64,000 nucleotides of DNA from Salvelinus alpinus. Taxonomy: Eukaryota; Chordata; Actinopteri; Salmoniformes; Salmonidae. The stretch lies in contig NC_092089.1 of NCBI RefSeq assembly GCF_045679555.1, positions 2,556,663-2,620,662 of the forward strand, given 5' to 3'. The notes under the pieces were generated by a model. The model saw nothing but the letters and a program-made list of their open reading frames with translations. It ran no database searches and was not told the origin of the DNA. Numbering within the stretch: the first letter of the stretch is position 1; each line of letters opens with the position of its first letter. Below, one piece after another: positions 13,174 to 27,584 of the stretch. A program made the position numbers and the translations under genes.

Positions 13174-14874
13174 ACTGTTTCCTGTTCTCTGTTCAATAGT
13201 CTATCTACTGTCCCTGTTCAACAGTCGATCTACTGTCCCTGTTCAATAGTCTATCTACTGTCCCTGTTCAATAGTCTATCTACTGTCTCTGTTCAATAGT
13301 CTATCTACTGTCTCTGTTCAATAGTCTATCTACTGTCCCTGTTCAACAGTCGATCTACTGTCTCTGTTCAATAGTATATCTACTGTCCCTGTTCAATAGT
13401 ATATCTACTGTCCCTGTTCAATAGTCTATCTACTGTCCCTGTTCAACAGTCGATCTACTGTCTCTGTTCAATAGTATATCTACTGTCCCTGTTCAATAGT
13501 ATATCTACTGTCCCTGTTCAATAGTCTATCTACTGTCCCTGTTCAATAGTCTATCTACTGTCTCTGTTCAATAGTATATCTACTGTCTCTGTTCAACAGT
13601 ATATCTACTGTCCCTGTTCAATAGTATATCTACTGTCCCTGTTCAATAGTCTATCTACTGTCCCTGTTCAACAGTCTATCTACTGTCTCTGTTCAATAGT
13701 ATATCTACTGTCTCTGTTCAATAGTCTATCTACTGTCTCTGTTCAATAGTCTATCTACTGTCCCTGTTCAATAGTCTATCTACTGTCTCTGTTCAATAGT
13801 CTATCTACTGTCCCTGTTCAATAGTCTATCTACTGTCCCTGTTCAACAGTCTATCTACTGTCTCTGTTCAATAGTCTATCTACTGTCCCTGTTCAACAGT
13901 CTATCTACTGTCCCTGTTCAATAGTCTATCTACTGTCCCTGTTCAATAGTCTATCTACTGTCTCTGTTCAATAGTCTATCTACTGTCTCTGTTCAATAGT
14001 CTATCTACTGTCTCTGTTCAATAGTCTATCTACTGTCTCTGTTCAATAGTATATCTACTGTCTCTGTTCAACAGTCTATCTACTGTCTCTGTTCAATAGT
14101 CTATCTACTGTCCCTGTTCAACAGTCTATCTACTGTCTCTGTTCAATAGTATATCTACTGTCTCTGTTCAATAGTCTATCTACTGTCTCTGTTCAATAGT
14201 ATATCTACTGTCTCTGTTCAATAGTCTATCTACTGTCTCTGTTCAATAGTATATCTACTGTCTCTGTTCAATAGTCTATCTACTGTCTCTGTTCAATAGT
14301 CTATCTACTGTCCCTGTTCAACAGTCTATCTACTGTCCCTGTTCAACAGTCTATCTACTGTCCCTGTTCAATAGTCTATCTACTGTCTCTGTTCAATAGT
14401 CTATCTACTGTCTCTGTTCAATAGTCTATCTACTGTCCCTGTTCAATAGTCTATCTACTGTCCCTGTTCAACAGTCGATCTACTGTCCCTGTTCAATGGT
14501 CTATCTACTGTCCCTGTTCAATAGTCTATCTACTGTCCCTGTTCAATAGTCTATCTACTGTCTCTGTTCAACAGTCTATCTACTGTCTCTGTTCAATAGT
14601 ATATCTACTGTCTCTGTTCAACAGTCTATCTACTGTCTCTGTTCAATAGTCTATCTACTGTCCCTGTTCAATAGTCTATCTACTGTCCCTGTTCAACAGT
14701 CTATCTACTGTCTCTGTTCAATAGTCTATCTACTGTCTCTGTTCAATAGTCTATCTACTGTCCCTGTTCAATAGTCTATCTACTGTCCATGTTCAATAGT
14801 CTATCTACTGTCCCTGTTCAATAGTATATCTACTGTCCCTGTTCAATAGTCTATCTACTGTCCCCGTTCAATAG
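13174..14874 (+). repeat. 25-bp minisatellite, main block
   Basis: About 68 copies of a 25-bp unit, CTATCTACTGTCCCTGTTCA plus ATAGT. Variation is confined to a few sites: CCC/TCT in TGTCCCTG, AATAGT/AACAGT, and CTATC/ATATC/CGATC. The first units carry an extra TCTCTG (CCTGTTCTCTGTTCAATAGT), like the distal block. The array is split by a Tc1 element and continues at 16478. Confidence 0.97.
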
Positions 14875-14876
14875 TA

Positions 14877-16475
14877 CACTGCTCAAAAAAATAAAGGGAA
14901 CACTTAAACAACACAATGTAGCTCCAAGTCAATCACACTTCTGTGAAATCAAACTGTCCACTTAGGAAGCAACACTGATTGACAATAAATTTCACCTGCT
15001 GTTTCAATAAATTTCACATGCAATAAATTTCACATGCAGACAAAAGGTGGAAATTATAGGCAATTAGCAAGACACCCCCAATAAAGGAGTGGTTCTGCAG
15101 GTGGTGACCACAGACCACTTCTCAGTTCCTATGCTTCCTGGCTGATGTTTTGGTCACTTTTGAATGCTGGCGGTGCTTTCACTCTAGTGGTAGCATGAGA
15201 CGGAGTCTACAACCCACACAAGTGGCTCAGGTAGTGCAGCTCATCCAGGATGGCACATCAATGCGAGCTGTGGCAAGAAGGTTTGCTATGTCTGTCAGCG
15301 TAGTGTCCAGAGCATGGAGGCGCTACCAGGAGACAGGCCAGTACATCAGGAGACGTGGAGGAGGCCGTAGGAGGGCAACAACCCAGCAGCAGGACCGCTA
15401 CCTCCGCCTTTGTGCAAGGAGGAGCAGGTGGAGCACTGCCAGAGCCCTGCAAAATGACCTCCAGCAGGCCACAAATGTGCATGTGTCTGCTCAAACGGTC
15501 AGAAACAGACTCCATGAGGGTGGTATGAGGGCCCGACGTCCACAGGTGGAGGTTGTGCTTACAGCCCAACACCGTGCAGGACGTTTGGCATTTGCCAGAG
15601 AACACCAAGATTGGCAAATTCGCCACTGACACCCTGTGCTCTTCACAGATGAAAGCAGGTTCACACTGAGCACGTGACAGACGTGACAGAGTCTGGAGAC
15701 GCCGTGGAGAACGTTCTGCTGCCTGCAACATCCTCCAGCATGACCGATTTGGCGGTGGGTCAGTCATGGTGTGGGGTGGCATTTCTTTGGGGGCCGCACA
15801 GCCATCCATGTGCTCGCCAGAGGTAGCCTGACTGCCATTAGGTACCGAGATGAGATCCTCAGACCCCTTGTGAGACCATATGCTGGTGCGGTTGGCCCTG
15901 GGTTCCTCCTAATGCAAGACAATGCTAGACCTCATGTGGCTGGAGTGTGTCAGCAGTTCCTGCAAGAGGAAGGCATTGATGCTATGGACTGGCCCGCCCG
16001 TTCCCCAGACCTGAATCCAATTGAGCACATCTGGGACATCATGTCTCGCTCCATCCACCAACGCCACGTTGTACCACAGACTGTCCAGGAGTTGGCGGAT
16101 GCTTTAGTCCAGGTCTGGGAGGAGATCCCTCAGGAGACCATCCGCCACCTCATCAGGAGCATGCCCAGGCGTTGTAGGGAGGTCATACAGGCACATGGAG
16201 GCCACACACACTACTGAGCCTCATTTTGACTTGTTTTAAGGACATTACATCAAAGTTGGATCAGCCTGTAGTGTGGTTTTCCACTTTAATTTTGAGTGTG
16301 ACTCCAAATCCAGACCTCCATGGGTTGATAAATTTGATTTCCATTGATAATTTTTGTGTGATTTTGTTGTCAGCACATTCAACTATGTAAAGAAAAAAGT
16401 ATTTAATAAGAATATTTCATTCATTCAGATCTAGGATGTGTTATTTTAGTGTTCCCTTTATTTTTTTGAGCAGTG
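14877..16475 (+). mobile_element. Tc1-like DNA transposon inside the 25-bp array
   Basis: 1,599 bp with near-perfect terminal inverted repeats. The left end reads CACTGCTCAAAAAAATAAAG and the right end, on the opposite strand, reads the same. TA at 14875-14876 and 16476-16477 is the target duplication. Excising the element and one TA rebuilds a normal minisatellite unit, CAATAGTATATCTACTG. It carries one degenerate transposase gene. Confidence 0.96.
15195..16217 (+). pseudogene. Tc1-family transposase, inactivated by a stop and a frameshift
   Basis: Begins [20 protein letters not shown], an N-terminal paired-type helix-turn-helix, followed by [20 protein letters not shown]. It continues to [20 protein letters not shown], where a TGA at 15627-15629 stops it. 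The next block includes the first catalytic-type motif LFTDESRF, then a small deletion near 15675 shifts the frame. From 15771 the frame is intact to the end: MQDNARPH gives the second Asp, and SPDLNPIEHIWD gives the Glu 35 residues later, so the DD34E arrangement survives. Only a few lesions suggest a fairly young copy. The start is chosen at MRRSLQ because the 15 codons upstream do not resemble transposase. Confidence 0.92.
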
Positions 16476-16477
16476 TA

Positions 16478-16890
16478 TATCTACTGTCCCTGTTCAATAG
16501 TCTATCTACTGTCCCTGTTCAATAGTATATCTACTGTCCCTGTTCTCTGCTCAATAGTCTATCTGCTGTCCCTGTTCAATACAATATCTACTGTCCCTGC
16601 TCAATAGTCTATCTACTGTCCCTGCTCAATAATCTATCTGCTGTCCCTGTTCTCTGTTTAATAGTATTTCTACTGTCCCTGTTCTCTGTTCAATAGTATT
16701 TCTACTGTCCCTGTTCAATAGTCTATCTACTGTCCCTGTTCAATAGTCTATCTACTGTCCCTGTTCAATAATCTATCTGCTGTCCCTGTTCTCTGTTCAA
16801 TAGTATTTATACTGTCCCTGTTCTCTGTACAATAGTCTATCTACTGTCCCTGTTCTCTGTTCAACAGTATATCTACTGTCCCTGTTCTCA
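16478..16890 (+). repeat. 25-bp minisatellite, distal degenerate block
   Basis: Continuation of the same array beyond the Tc1 insertion. Units vary more in length, with insertions of TCTCTG, CTATCTGCTG and AATAATCTATC forms, compared with the uniform main block. Confidence 0.93.
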
Positions 16891-16992
16891 TAGAGATGCT
16901 GTATTAACTCTCGCTTTGTCCTCCATAATCCTACACACTGAGTATGGCTGCTATACAGAGGAGAGAGAGAGAGAGAGACAGAGGAGTGTGTA

Positions 16993-17170
16993 ACATTTAT
17001 TTAACTAGGCAAGTCAGTTAAAAACAAATTCTTATTTACAATGACGGCCTACCGGGGAACAGTGGGTTAACTGCCTTGTTCAGGGGCAGAACGACAAAAT
17101 CTTACCTGGTCAGCTAAGGGATTCGATCCAGCAACCTTTTGGTTACTGGTCCAATGCTTTAACTACTAGG

Positions 17171-17172
<2 letters not shown>
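16993..17172 (-). mobile_element. tRNA-derived SINE, minus strand
   Basis: On the minus strand it reads AGCCTAGTAGTTAAAGCATT (A-box-like), GGTTGCTGGATCGAATCCC (B-box-like), then the tail CATTGTAAATAAGAATTTG and GACTTGCCTAGTTAAATAAA. This matches the architecture of abundant salmonid tRNA-derived SINEs, possibly Leu-tRNA related. Similar tails occur at 46471-46630 and 57112-57330. Confidence 0.8.
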
Positions 17173-17325
<153 letters not shown>

Positions 17326-17454
17326 AGAGACAAAGAACTCATCCATGACTCCCCCTTCCAAAAAAGAGGGGCACGTGTCTAGTACTCTCCAACCCCCCCC
17401 AATCCCTTCCAAGAAAACGAACACACCCACTAACATTTATTCTACACAGTCAGC

Positions 17455-17660
17455 CCACCCCCACTCCCAAAATATTCACTCTACCCCGTACTCCCAAAAT
17501 ATTCACTCTACCCCGTACTCCCAAAATATTCACTCTACCCCTTACTCCCAAAATATTCACTCTACCCCGTACTCCCAAAATATTCACTCTACCCCTTACT
17601 CCCAAAATATTCACTCTACTCCTACTTCCAAAATATTCACTCTACCCCTTTACTCCCCAA
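17455..17660 (+). repeat. 27-bp minisatellite, about 7 copies
   Basis: Unit CAAAATATTCACTCTACCCC then GTACTCC (or TTACTCC). Because 27 is a multiple of three, one plus frame reads a repeating SQNIHSTPY peptide; there is no other sign of coding. Confidence 0.93.
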
Positions 17661-17664
17661 ACAC

Positions 17665-17847
17665 ACACCCTCAGTCTATCCTCAACTAACATACCCTTCA
17701 GCTTCACGCAGGCACACCCCACGCCACACCCTCAGTCTATCCTCAACTAACATACCCTTCAGCTTCACGCAGGCACACCCCACGCCACACCCTCAGTCTA
17801 TCCTCAACTAACATACCCTTCAGCTTCACGCCGGCACACCCCACTCC
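17665..17847 (+). repeat. 61-bp tandem repeat, 3 copies
   Basis: The segment beginning ACACCCTCAGTCTATCCTCA recurs at 17665, 17726 and 17787, nearly identical. It directly follows the 27-bp array. Confidence 0.93.
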
Positions 17848-18217
17848 ATACCCTCACCCACTCTGCTCACGGCTGTAATGTTGAGCCAGTTAAAGTGTCT
17901 GTCTGATCAGACAACACAGACAGATCAGAGAAAGGAGGGAGAGAAGGGAAGGAGAGAGGGGGGAGCAGGGGGAGGGAAGGAGGAAGAGAGTAAGAGAGAT
18001 AGACTTTCGTCCCCCATCCCTCCTTCTCTCCTGCACATATACATCCCGATCACTCTGGCCTTCCCACTCTCACTTTCTCTCTCTCTTTTCTGCCTCTCAA
18101 CTCTGTGTATTTCTCATTAAGTCCACTGTAAATCAGATCACTACTCTCCGTAATAAATTACAGGCCTAGGAAGAGACAAGAGAGGAGTGTTTCTGCAGGT
18201 GGGGGAGGGGGGTAAAA
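17848..18217. other. Intronic sequence between arrays
   Basis: Purine-rich at 17930-18000, pyrimidine-rich at 18060-18100. No gene or mobile-element end recognised. Confidence 0.5.
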
Positions 18218-21200
18218 CCACAACATGGATACACTACAGCATGGATACACTACAACATGGATACACTACAACATGGATACCACTACAACATGGATACACT
18301 ACAACATGGATACACTACAACATGGATACCACTACAGCATGGATACCACTACAGCATGGATACCACTACAACATGGATACCACTACAACATGGATACCAC
18401 TACAACATGGATACACTACAACATGGATACACTACAACATGGATACCACTACAACATGGATACCACTAAAACATGGATACACTACAACATGGATACCACT
18501 ACAGCATGGATACCACTACAGCATGGATACACTACAGCATGGATACACTACAACATGGATACACTACAACATGGATACACTACAACATGGATACCACTAC
18601 AAAATGGATACACTACAACATGGATACACTACAACATGGATACACTACAACATGGATACACTACAGCATGGATACACTACAGCATGGATACACTACAGCA
18701 TGGATACACTACAACATGGATACACTACAACATGGATACACTACACCATGGATACACTACAACATGGATACCACTACAGCATGGATACACTACAACATGG
18801 ATACACTACAACATGGATACCACTACAACATGGATACACTACAACATGGATACACTACAACATGGATACACTACAACATGGATACCACTACAGCATGGAT
18901 ACCACTACAACATGGATACACTACAGCATGGATACACTACAACATGGATACACTACAACATGGATACCACTACAACATGGATACACTACAACATGGATAC
19001 ACTACAACATGGATACACTACAACATGGATACACTACAGCATGGATACCACTACAACATGGATACACTACAACATGGATACACTACAACATGGATACACT
19101 ACAACATGGATACACTACAACATGGATACCACTACAACAGGGATACCACTACAGCATGGATACCACTACAGCATGGATACACTACAACATGGATACACTA
19201 CAACATGGATACACTACAACATGGATACACTACAACATGGATACACTACAACATGGATACCACTACAACATGGATACCACTACAACATGGATACCACTAC
19301 AACATGGATACACTACAACATGGATACACTACAACATGGATACACTACAACATGGATACCACTACAACATGGATACACTACAACATGGATACACTACAAC
19401 ATGGATACACTACAACATGGATACACTACAACATGGATACCACTACAACATGGATACACTACAACATGGATACCACTACAACATGGATACACTACAACAT
19501 GGATACACTACAACATGGATACCACTACAGCATGGATACACTACAACATGGATACACTACAACATGGATACCACTACAGCATGGATACACTACAACATGG
19601 ATACACTACAGCATGGATACACTACAACATGGATACCACTACAACATGGATACACTACAGCATGGATACACTACAACATGGATACCACTACAACATGGAT
19701 ACACTACAACATGGATACACTACAACATGGATACACTACAACATGGATACCACTACAGCATGGATACCACTACAGCATGGATACCACTACAACATGGATA
19801 CCACTACAACATGGATACCACTACAGCATGGATACACTACAACATGGATACACTACAACATGGATACCACTACAACATGGATACCACTACAACATGGATA
19901 CACTACAACATGGATACACTACAACATGGATACCACTACAACATGGATACACTACAACATGGATACACTACAACATGGATACACTACAACATGGATACAC
20001 TACAACATGGATACACTACAACATGGATACACTACAACATGGATACACTACAACATGGATACACTACAACATGGATACACTACAACATGGATACACTACA
20101 ACATGGATACCACTAAAACATGGATACCACTAAAACATGGATACACTACAACATGGATACACTACAACATGGATACCACTACAACATGGATACACTACAA
20201 CATGGATACACTACAACATGGATACACTACAACATGGATACACTACAACATGGATACACTACAACATGGATACACTACAGCATGGATACACTACAGCATG
20301 GATACACTACAACATGGATACACTACAACATGGATACACTACACCATGGATACACTACAACATGGATACCACTACAGCATGGATACCACTACAGCATGGA
20401 TACACTACAGCATGGATACACTACAACATGGATACCACTACAACATGGATACACTACAACATGGATACACTACAACATGGATACACTACAACATGGATAC
20501 ACTACAACATGGATACCACTACAGCATGGATACCACTACAGCATGGATACACTACAGCATGGATACACTACAACATGGATACACTACAACATGGATACCA
20601 CTACAACATGGATACACTACAACATGGATACACTACAACATGGATACACTACAACATGGATACACTACAGCATGGATACCACTACAACATGGATACACTA
20701 CAACATGGATACACTACAACATGGATACACTACAACATGGATACCACTACAACATGGATACCACTACAGCATGGATACCACTACAACATGGATACACTAC
20801 AGCATGGATACCACTACAACATGGATACACTACAACATGGATACACTACAACATGGATACACTACAACATGGATACCACTACAACATGGATACCACTACA
20901 ACATGGATACACTACAGCATGGATACACTACAGCATGGATACACTACAACATGGATACCACTACAACATGGATACACTACAACATGGATACACTACAACA
21001 TGGATACACTACAGCATGGATACACTACAGCATGGATACACTACAACATGGATACACTACAGCATGGATACACTACAACATGGATACACTACAACATGGA
21101 TACCACTACAACATGGATACCACTACAACATGGATACACTACAACATGGATACACTACAGCATGGATACACTACAACATGGATACACTACAACATGGATA

Positions 21201-24200
21201 CCACTACAACATGGATACCACTACAACATGGATACACTACAACATGGATACACTACAACATGGATACACTACCACATGGATACACTACAACATGGATACA
21301 CTACAACATGGATACCACTACAGCATGGATACACTACAACATGGATACACTACAACATGGATACACTACAACATGGATACACTACAACATGGATACACTA
21401 CAACATGGATACACTACAACATGGATACCACTACAGCATGGATACACTACAACATGGATACCACTACAACATGGATACACTACAACATGGATACACTACA
21501 ACATGGATACACTACAACATGGATACACTACAGCATGGATACCACTACAACATGGATACACTACAACATGGATACACTACAACATGGATACACTACAACA
21601 TGGATACCACTACAACATGGATACCACTACAGCATGGATACCACTACAACATGGATACACTACAGCATGGATACCACTACAACATGGATACACTACAACA
21701 TGGATACACTACAACATGGATACACTACAACATGGATACACTACAACATGGATACACTACAACATGGATACCACTACAACATGGATACACTACAGCATGG
21801 ATACACTACAACATGGATACACTACAACATGGATACCACTACAACATGGATACACTACAACATGGATACACTACAACATGGATACCACTACAACATGGAT
21901 ACACTACAACATGGATACACTACAACATGGATACCACTACAGCATGGATACACTACAACATGGATACACTACAGCATGGATACACTACAACATGGATACA
22001 CTACAACATGGATACACTACAGCATGGATACACTACAACATGGATACCACTACAACATGGATACACTACAACATGGATACACTACAACATGGATACACTA
22101 CAGCATGGATACACTACAGCATGGATACACTACAGCATGGATACACTACAACATGGATACCACTACAACATGGATACACTACAACATGGATACACTACAA
22201 CATGGATACACTACAACATGGATACACTACAGCATGGATACACTACAACATGGATACACTACAGCATGGATACACTACAACATGGATACACTACAGCATG
22301 GATACACTACAACATGGATACACTACAACATGGATACACTACAACATGGATACCACTACAGCATGGATACACTACAACATGGATACCACTACAACATGGA
22401 TACCACTACAACATGGATACCACTACAACATGGATACACTACAGCATGGATACACTACAACATGGATACACTACAGCATGGATACACTACAACATGGATA
22501 CACTACAACATGGATACACTACAACATGGATACCACTACAGCATGGATACACTACAACATGGATACCACTACAGCATGGATACCACTACAACATGGATAC
22601 CACTACAACATGGATACACTACAACATGGATACCACTACAACATGGATACCACTACAACATGGATACACTACAACATGGATACACTACAACATGGATACC
22701 ACTACAGCATGGATACACTACAACATGGATACACTACAGCATGGATACACTACAACATGGATACACTACAGCATGGATACACTACAACATGGATACCACT
22801 ACAACATGGATACACTACAACATGGATACACTACAACATGGATACACTACAGCATGGATACACTACAGCATGGATACACTACAGCATGGATACCACTACA
22901 ACATGGATACCACTACAACATGGATACACTACAACATGGATACACTACAACATGGATACACTACAACATGGATACACTACAGCATGGATACACTACAACA
23001 TGGATACACTACAGCATGGATACACTACAACATGGATACACTACAGCATGGATACACTACAACATGGATACACTACAACATGGATACACTACAACATGGA
23101 TACCACTACAGCATGGATACACTACAACATGGATACCACTACAACATGGATACCACTACAACATGGATACCACTACAACATGGATACACTACAGCATGGA
23201 TACACTACAACATGGATACACTACAGCATGGATACACTACAACATGGATACACTACAACATGGATACACTACAGCATGGATACACTACAACATGGATACA
23301 CTACAACATGGATACACTACAACATGGATACCACTACAGCATGGATACACTACAACATGGATACCACTACAGCATGGATACCACTACAACATGGATACCA
23401 CTACAACATGGATACACTACAACATGGATACCACTACAGCATGGATACACTACAACATGGATACACTACAGCATGGATACACTGAAGCATGGATACACTA
23501 CAACATGGATACCACTACAACATGGATACACTACAACATGGATACACTACAGCATGGATACACTACAACATGGATACACTACAACATGGATACCACTACA
23601 ACATGGATACCACTACAACATGGATACCACTACAACATGGATACCACTACAACATGGATACACTACAACATGGATACACTACAACATGGATACACTACAA
23701 CATGGATACACTACCACATGGATACACTACAACATGGATACACTACAACATGGATACACTAAAACATGGATACACTACAGCATGGATACCACTACAGCAT
23801 GGATACACTACAGCATGGATACACTACAACATGGATACACTACAACATGGATACCACTACAGCATGGATACCACTACAACATGGATAGACTACAACATGG
23901 ATACACTACAACATGGATACACTACAACATGGATACCACTACAGCATGGATACACTACAACATGGATACACTACAACATGGATACACTACAACATGGATA
24001 CCACTACAACATGGATACACTACAACATGGATACCACTACAACATGGATACACTACAACATGGATACACTACAACATGGATACACTACAACATGGATACA
24101 CTACAACATGGATACCACTACAGCATGGATACCACTACAGCATGGATACACTACAACATGGATACCACTACAACATGGATACACTACAACATGGATACAC

Positions 24201-25811
24201 TACAACATGGATACACTACAACATGGATACCACTACAACATGGATACACTACAACATGGATACACTACAACATGGATACACTACAACATGGATACACTAC
24301 AACATGGATACCACTACAACATGGATACACTACAACATGGATACACTACAACATGGATACACTACAACATGGATACCACTACAGCATGGATACCACTACA
24401 GCATGGATACACTACAACATGGATACACTACAACATGGATACACTACAACATGGATACCACTACAGCATGGATACCACTACAGCATGGATACCACTACAG
24501 CATGGATACCACTACAACATGGATACCACTACAGCATGGATACACTACAACATGGATACACTACAACATGGATACACTACAGCATGGATACACTACAACA
24601 TGGATACACTACAGCATGGATACACTGAAGCATGGATACACTACAACATGGATACCACTACAACATGGATACACTACAACATGGATACACTACAGCATGG
24701 ATACACTACAACATGGATACACTACAACATGGATACCACTACAACATGGATACCACTACAACATGGATACCACTACAACATGGATACCACTACAACATGG
24801 ATACACTACAACATGGATACACTACAACATGGATACACTACAACATGGATACACTACCACATGGATACACTACCACATGGATACACTACAACATGGATAC
24901 ACTAAAACATGGATACACTACAGCATGGATACCACTACAGCATGGATACACTACAGCATGGATACACTACAACATGGATACACTACAACATGGATACCAC
25001 TACAGCATGGATACCACTACAACATGGATAGACTACAACATGGATACACTACAACATGGATACACTACAACATGGATACCACTACAGCATGGATACACTA
25101 CAACATGGATACACTACAACATGGATACACTACAACATGGATACCACTACAACATGGATACACTACAACATGGATACCACTACAACATGGATACACTACA
25201 ACATGGATACACTACAACATGGATACACTACAACATGGATACCACTACAGCATGGATACCACTACAGCATGGATACACTACAACATGGATACCACTACAA
25301 CATGGATACACTACAACATGGATACACTACAACATGGATACACTACAACATGGATACCACTACAACATGGATACACTACAACATGGATACACTACAACAT
25401 GGATACACTACAACATGGATACACTACAACATGGATACCACTACAACATGGATACACTACAACATGGATACACTACAACATGGATACACTACAACATGGA
25501 TACCACTACAGCATGGATACCACTACAGCATGGATACACTACAACATGGATACACTACAACATGGATACACTACAACATGGATACCACTACAGCATGGAT
25601 ACCACTACAGCATGGATACCACTACAGCATGGATACCACTACAACATGGATACCACTACAGCATGGATACACTACAACATGGATACACTACAACATGGAT
25701 ACACTACAGCATGGATACACTACAACATGGATACACTACAACATGGATACACTACAGCATGGATACCACTACAGCATGGATAACATTATAGCATGGATAC
25801 CACTACAGCAT
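18218..25811 (+). repeat. 7.6-kb minisatellite of mixed 16-bp and 17-bp units
   Basis: Roughly 460 copies of CATGGATACACTACAA (16 bp) or CATGGATACCACTACAA (17 bp, one extra C). A second common variant is CAGC for CAAC. Rare markers include CACTGAAGC, GGATAGACTAC, CTACCACATGG and CACTAAAACATGG. No plus-strand frame meets a stop codon because the unit contains none in any phase, so open frames up to about 1,880 codons (MDTLQHGYTTTWIHYN periods) arise without any gene. The minus strand has stops in every frame. Markers recurring at +1,143 bp show a higher-order duplication in the last 2.3 kb. Confidence 0.98.
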
Positions 25812-26129
25812 CAGCACATATCACGGTCTGACACCTAAAAACACTTTAAATCACTGGCCCAAAGTCAATCACACACTTTCACAAAGTCAGGTGATCAAGA
25901 TGAACATGTATAGGGCAGTCTATCCTTTGTGTAATAATGATATTCTGATAGAACCACTTATCAATGTGTGAGAGAAGTAGAGAGAGACGAGGAGAGAGAG
26001 AGACAAGGAAAGAGAGAGCGAGAGAGAGAGAAAAGGAAAGCGAGAGAGAGAGAGAGAGAGAGATGAGGAGAGGAGAGGGGGGAGAGAAAGAGAGAGAGAT
26101 GAGGAGAGATCGAAAGCGAGAGAGGGATT
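25812..26129. other. Intronic sequence with GA-rich tract
   Basis: Unique-looking to about 25970, then purine-rich low complexity (25977-26125) abutting the next LINE tail. Frames here are artefacts. Confidence 0.5.
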
Positions 26130-26426
26130 GCACAGTGTTCCATCACAGCAGCAAGATTTGTGACCTGTTGCCACAAGAAAAATGCAACCAGTGAAGAACA
26201 AACACCATTGTAAATACAACCCATATTTATGTTGATTTATTTTTCCTTTTGTACATCATTGCAACACTGTATATAGACATAATATGACATTTGAAATGTT
26301 TTTATTATTTTGGAACTTTTTTCAGTGTAATGTTTAGGGTTAATTTAACTTTTGTTTATTATCTTTTTCACTTGCTTGGCAATGTAAATATATGTTTCCC
26401 ATGCCAATAAAACCCCCTTAAATTTA
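26130..26426 (+). mobile_element. LINE 3' tail, same family as 8941-10707
   Basis: Starts GTTCCATCACAGCAGCAAGA and continues GACCTGTTGCCACAAGAAAA, then AACAAACACCATTGTAAATA, to CCCATGCCAATAAAACCCCC. It is colinear with 10390-10700. Only the C-terminal codons (ending SEEQTP) and the 3' untranslated tail remain. Confidence 0.88.
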
Positions 26427-27584
26427 GTGAGGCTGGGGTAGAGGATATAGGAATATAGCATTAAAGGACATTGCTGAGGTGACATTATCACAATAAAAAG
26501 GTATGATGAGGAAATGAAGGGAGATAGTGGATAGAAGAGATACTCAGATTCCACCCCCCTGGGCCTTATGTAAAATCTCCTTTAGATTTAAACACGTTTC
26601 TAATTGAATATGACCTGCAGAGGTGTGCGGTGCTCAATCTCTGAGATTAGAAAATATACACAGGACTCCAAAACCAGTTGGATGGAATCACGAAAGCATC
26701 ATCACTTTCCATAATAGCCACTGTTTACTGTAAACCAGCTTAATCTGGAAGGAGTATTTTAGCATCTTCAATATGGTTCCCTCCGTCTCTCTGGTTTGGT
26801 TGTCAGGAGGTTTGTGTTGGGCAGTCTATGTTAAATCAGTTACAGAGTGTTAGTAGCAAATCCGTGTGGAACCCAGATCCTCTGACCTTCAATTACCTTC
26901 CCAGCTGTTTGGGGAATCCCTCTCTCCCTCTCTCATCCCATTCCTCTCTCTTCCACTCATCCCCTTTCCTCCCGATGCCTCCCTCTCTTCACTTCAATCC
27001 CTCCATTTCTGTTCACTTGTCTCTCACTAAGACACCAGTTGATTTGCCCCTGTTCCACCTGAGCCCCAAACCATAGACAACACAAATACCCAGCAGCAGG
27101 CCTTCCACTATTCACATCTGACGTATTAGTAACCCTATACATACTCCATTCAAACTGAGAACAACTAATTACACCCCCCCCCCCCCCCCGCCCTGCCCCC
27201 CATCTCTCTCTTAGCTCTTAGGCACACACGCACGCACGCACGCATGCACTCCATTTGCCCTTCAGGTATTACAGGAAATGTCAATCTAAGCTGAATCCAT
27301 GCATCACTCCGTCCAATCATAAACCAACTTATTTACCAAGTATTAAACCAAAGTAATTTACCAAGTAGCTTCTAACATCACACGGATACATAAAGTTGAA
27401 ACAAGGCTTCATAGACACTAACCTCCTACTCCTCATTCTGTAATACTATACACTCCTACCTTTGGTGGAACGTATTATGCATTTTCCATCAAATAGTAAT
27501 TGACTCTGTTATTAGCATAAACAGTCTCTGTCTGTGTCTCTGTTGGCTGAAATGGCCAAGCGATGGAAAGAGAGTGTGGTGGGA
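26427..27584. other. Intronic sequence, no gene seen
   Basis: Contains a pyrimidine-rich stretch (26915-27010), a run of about 17 C at 27173-27189, and a short GCAC repeat near 27225-27245. No recognisable coding exon was found, including no match to the adam22 exons expected after exon 3. Confidence 0.5.

Noticed and set aside
15258-15809. 183-codon minus frame
   Set aside because: Antisense shadow of the Tc1 transposase.
18218-25811. Open frames of up to about 1,880 codons with MDTLQHGYTTTWIHYN periods
   Set aside because: All three plus frames are open simultaneously because the 16/17-bp unit lacks stops; no domain, splice or start context supports a protein.
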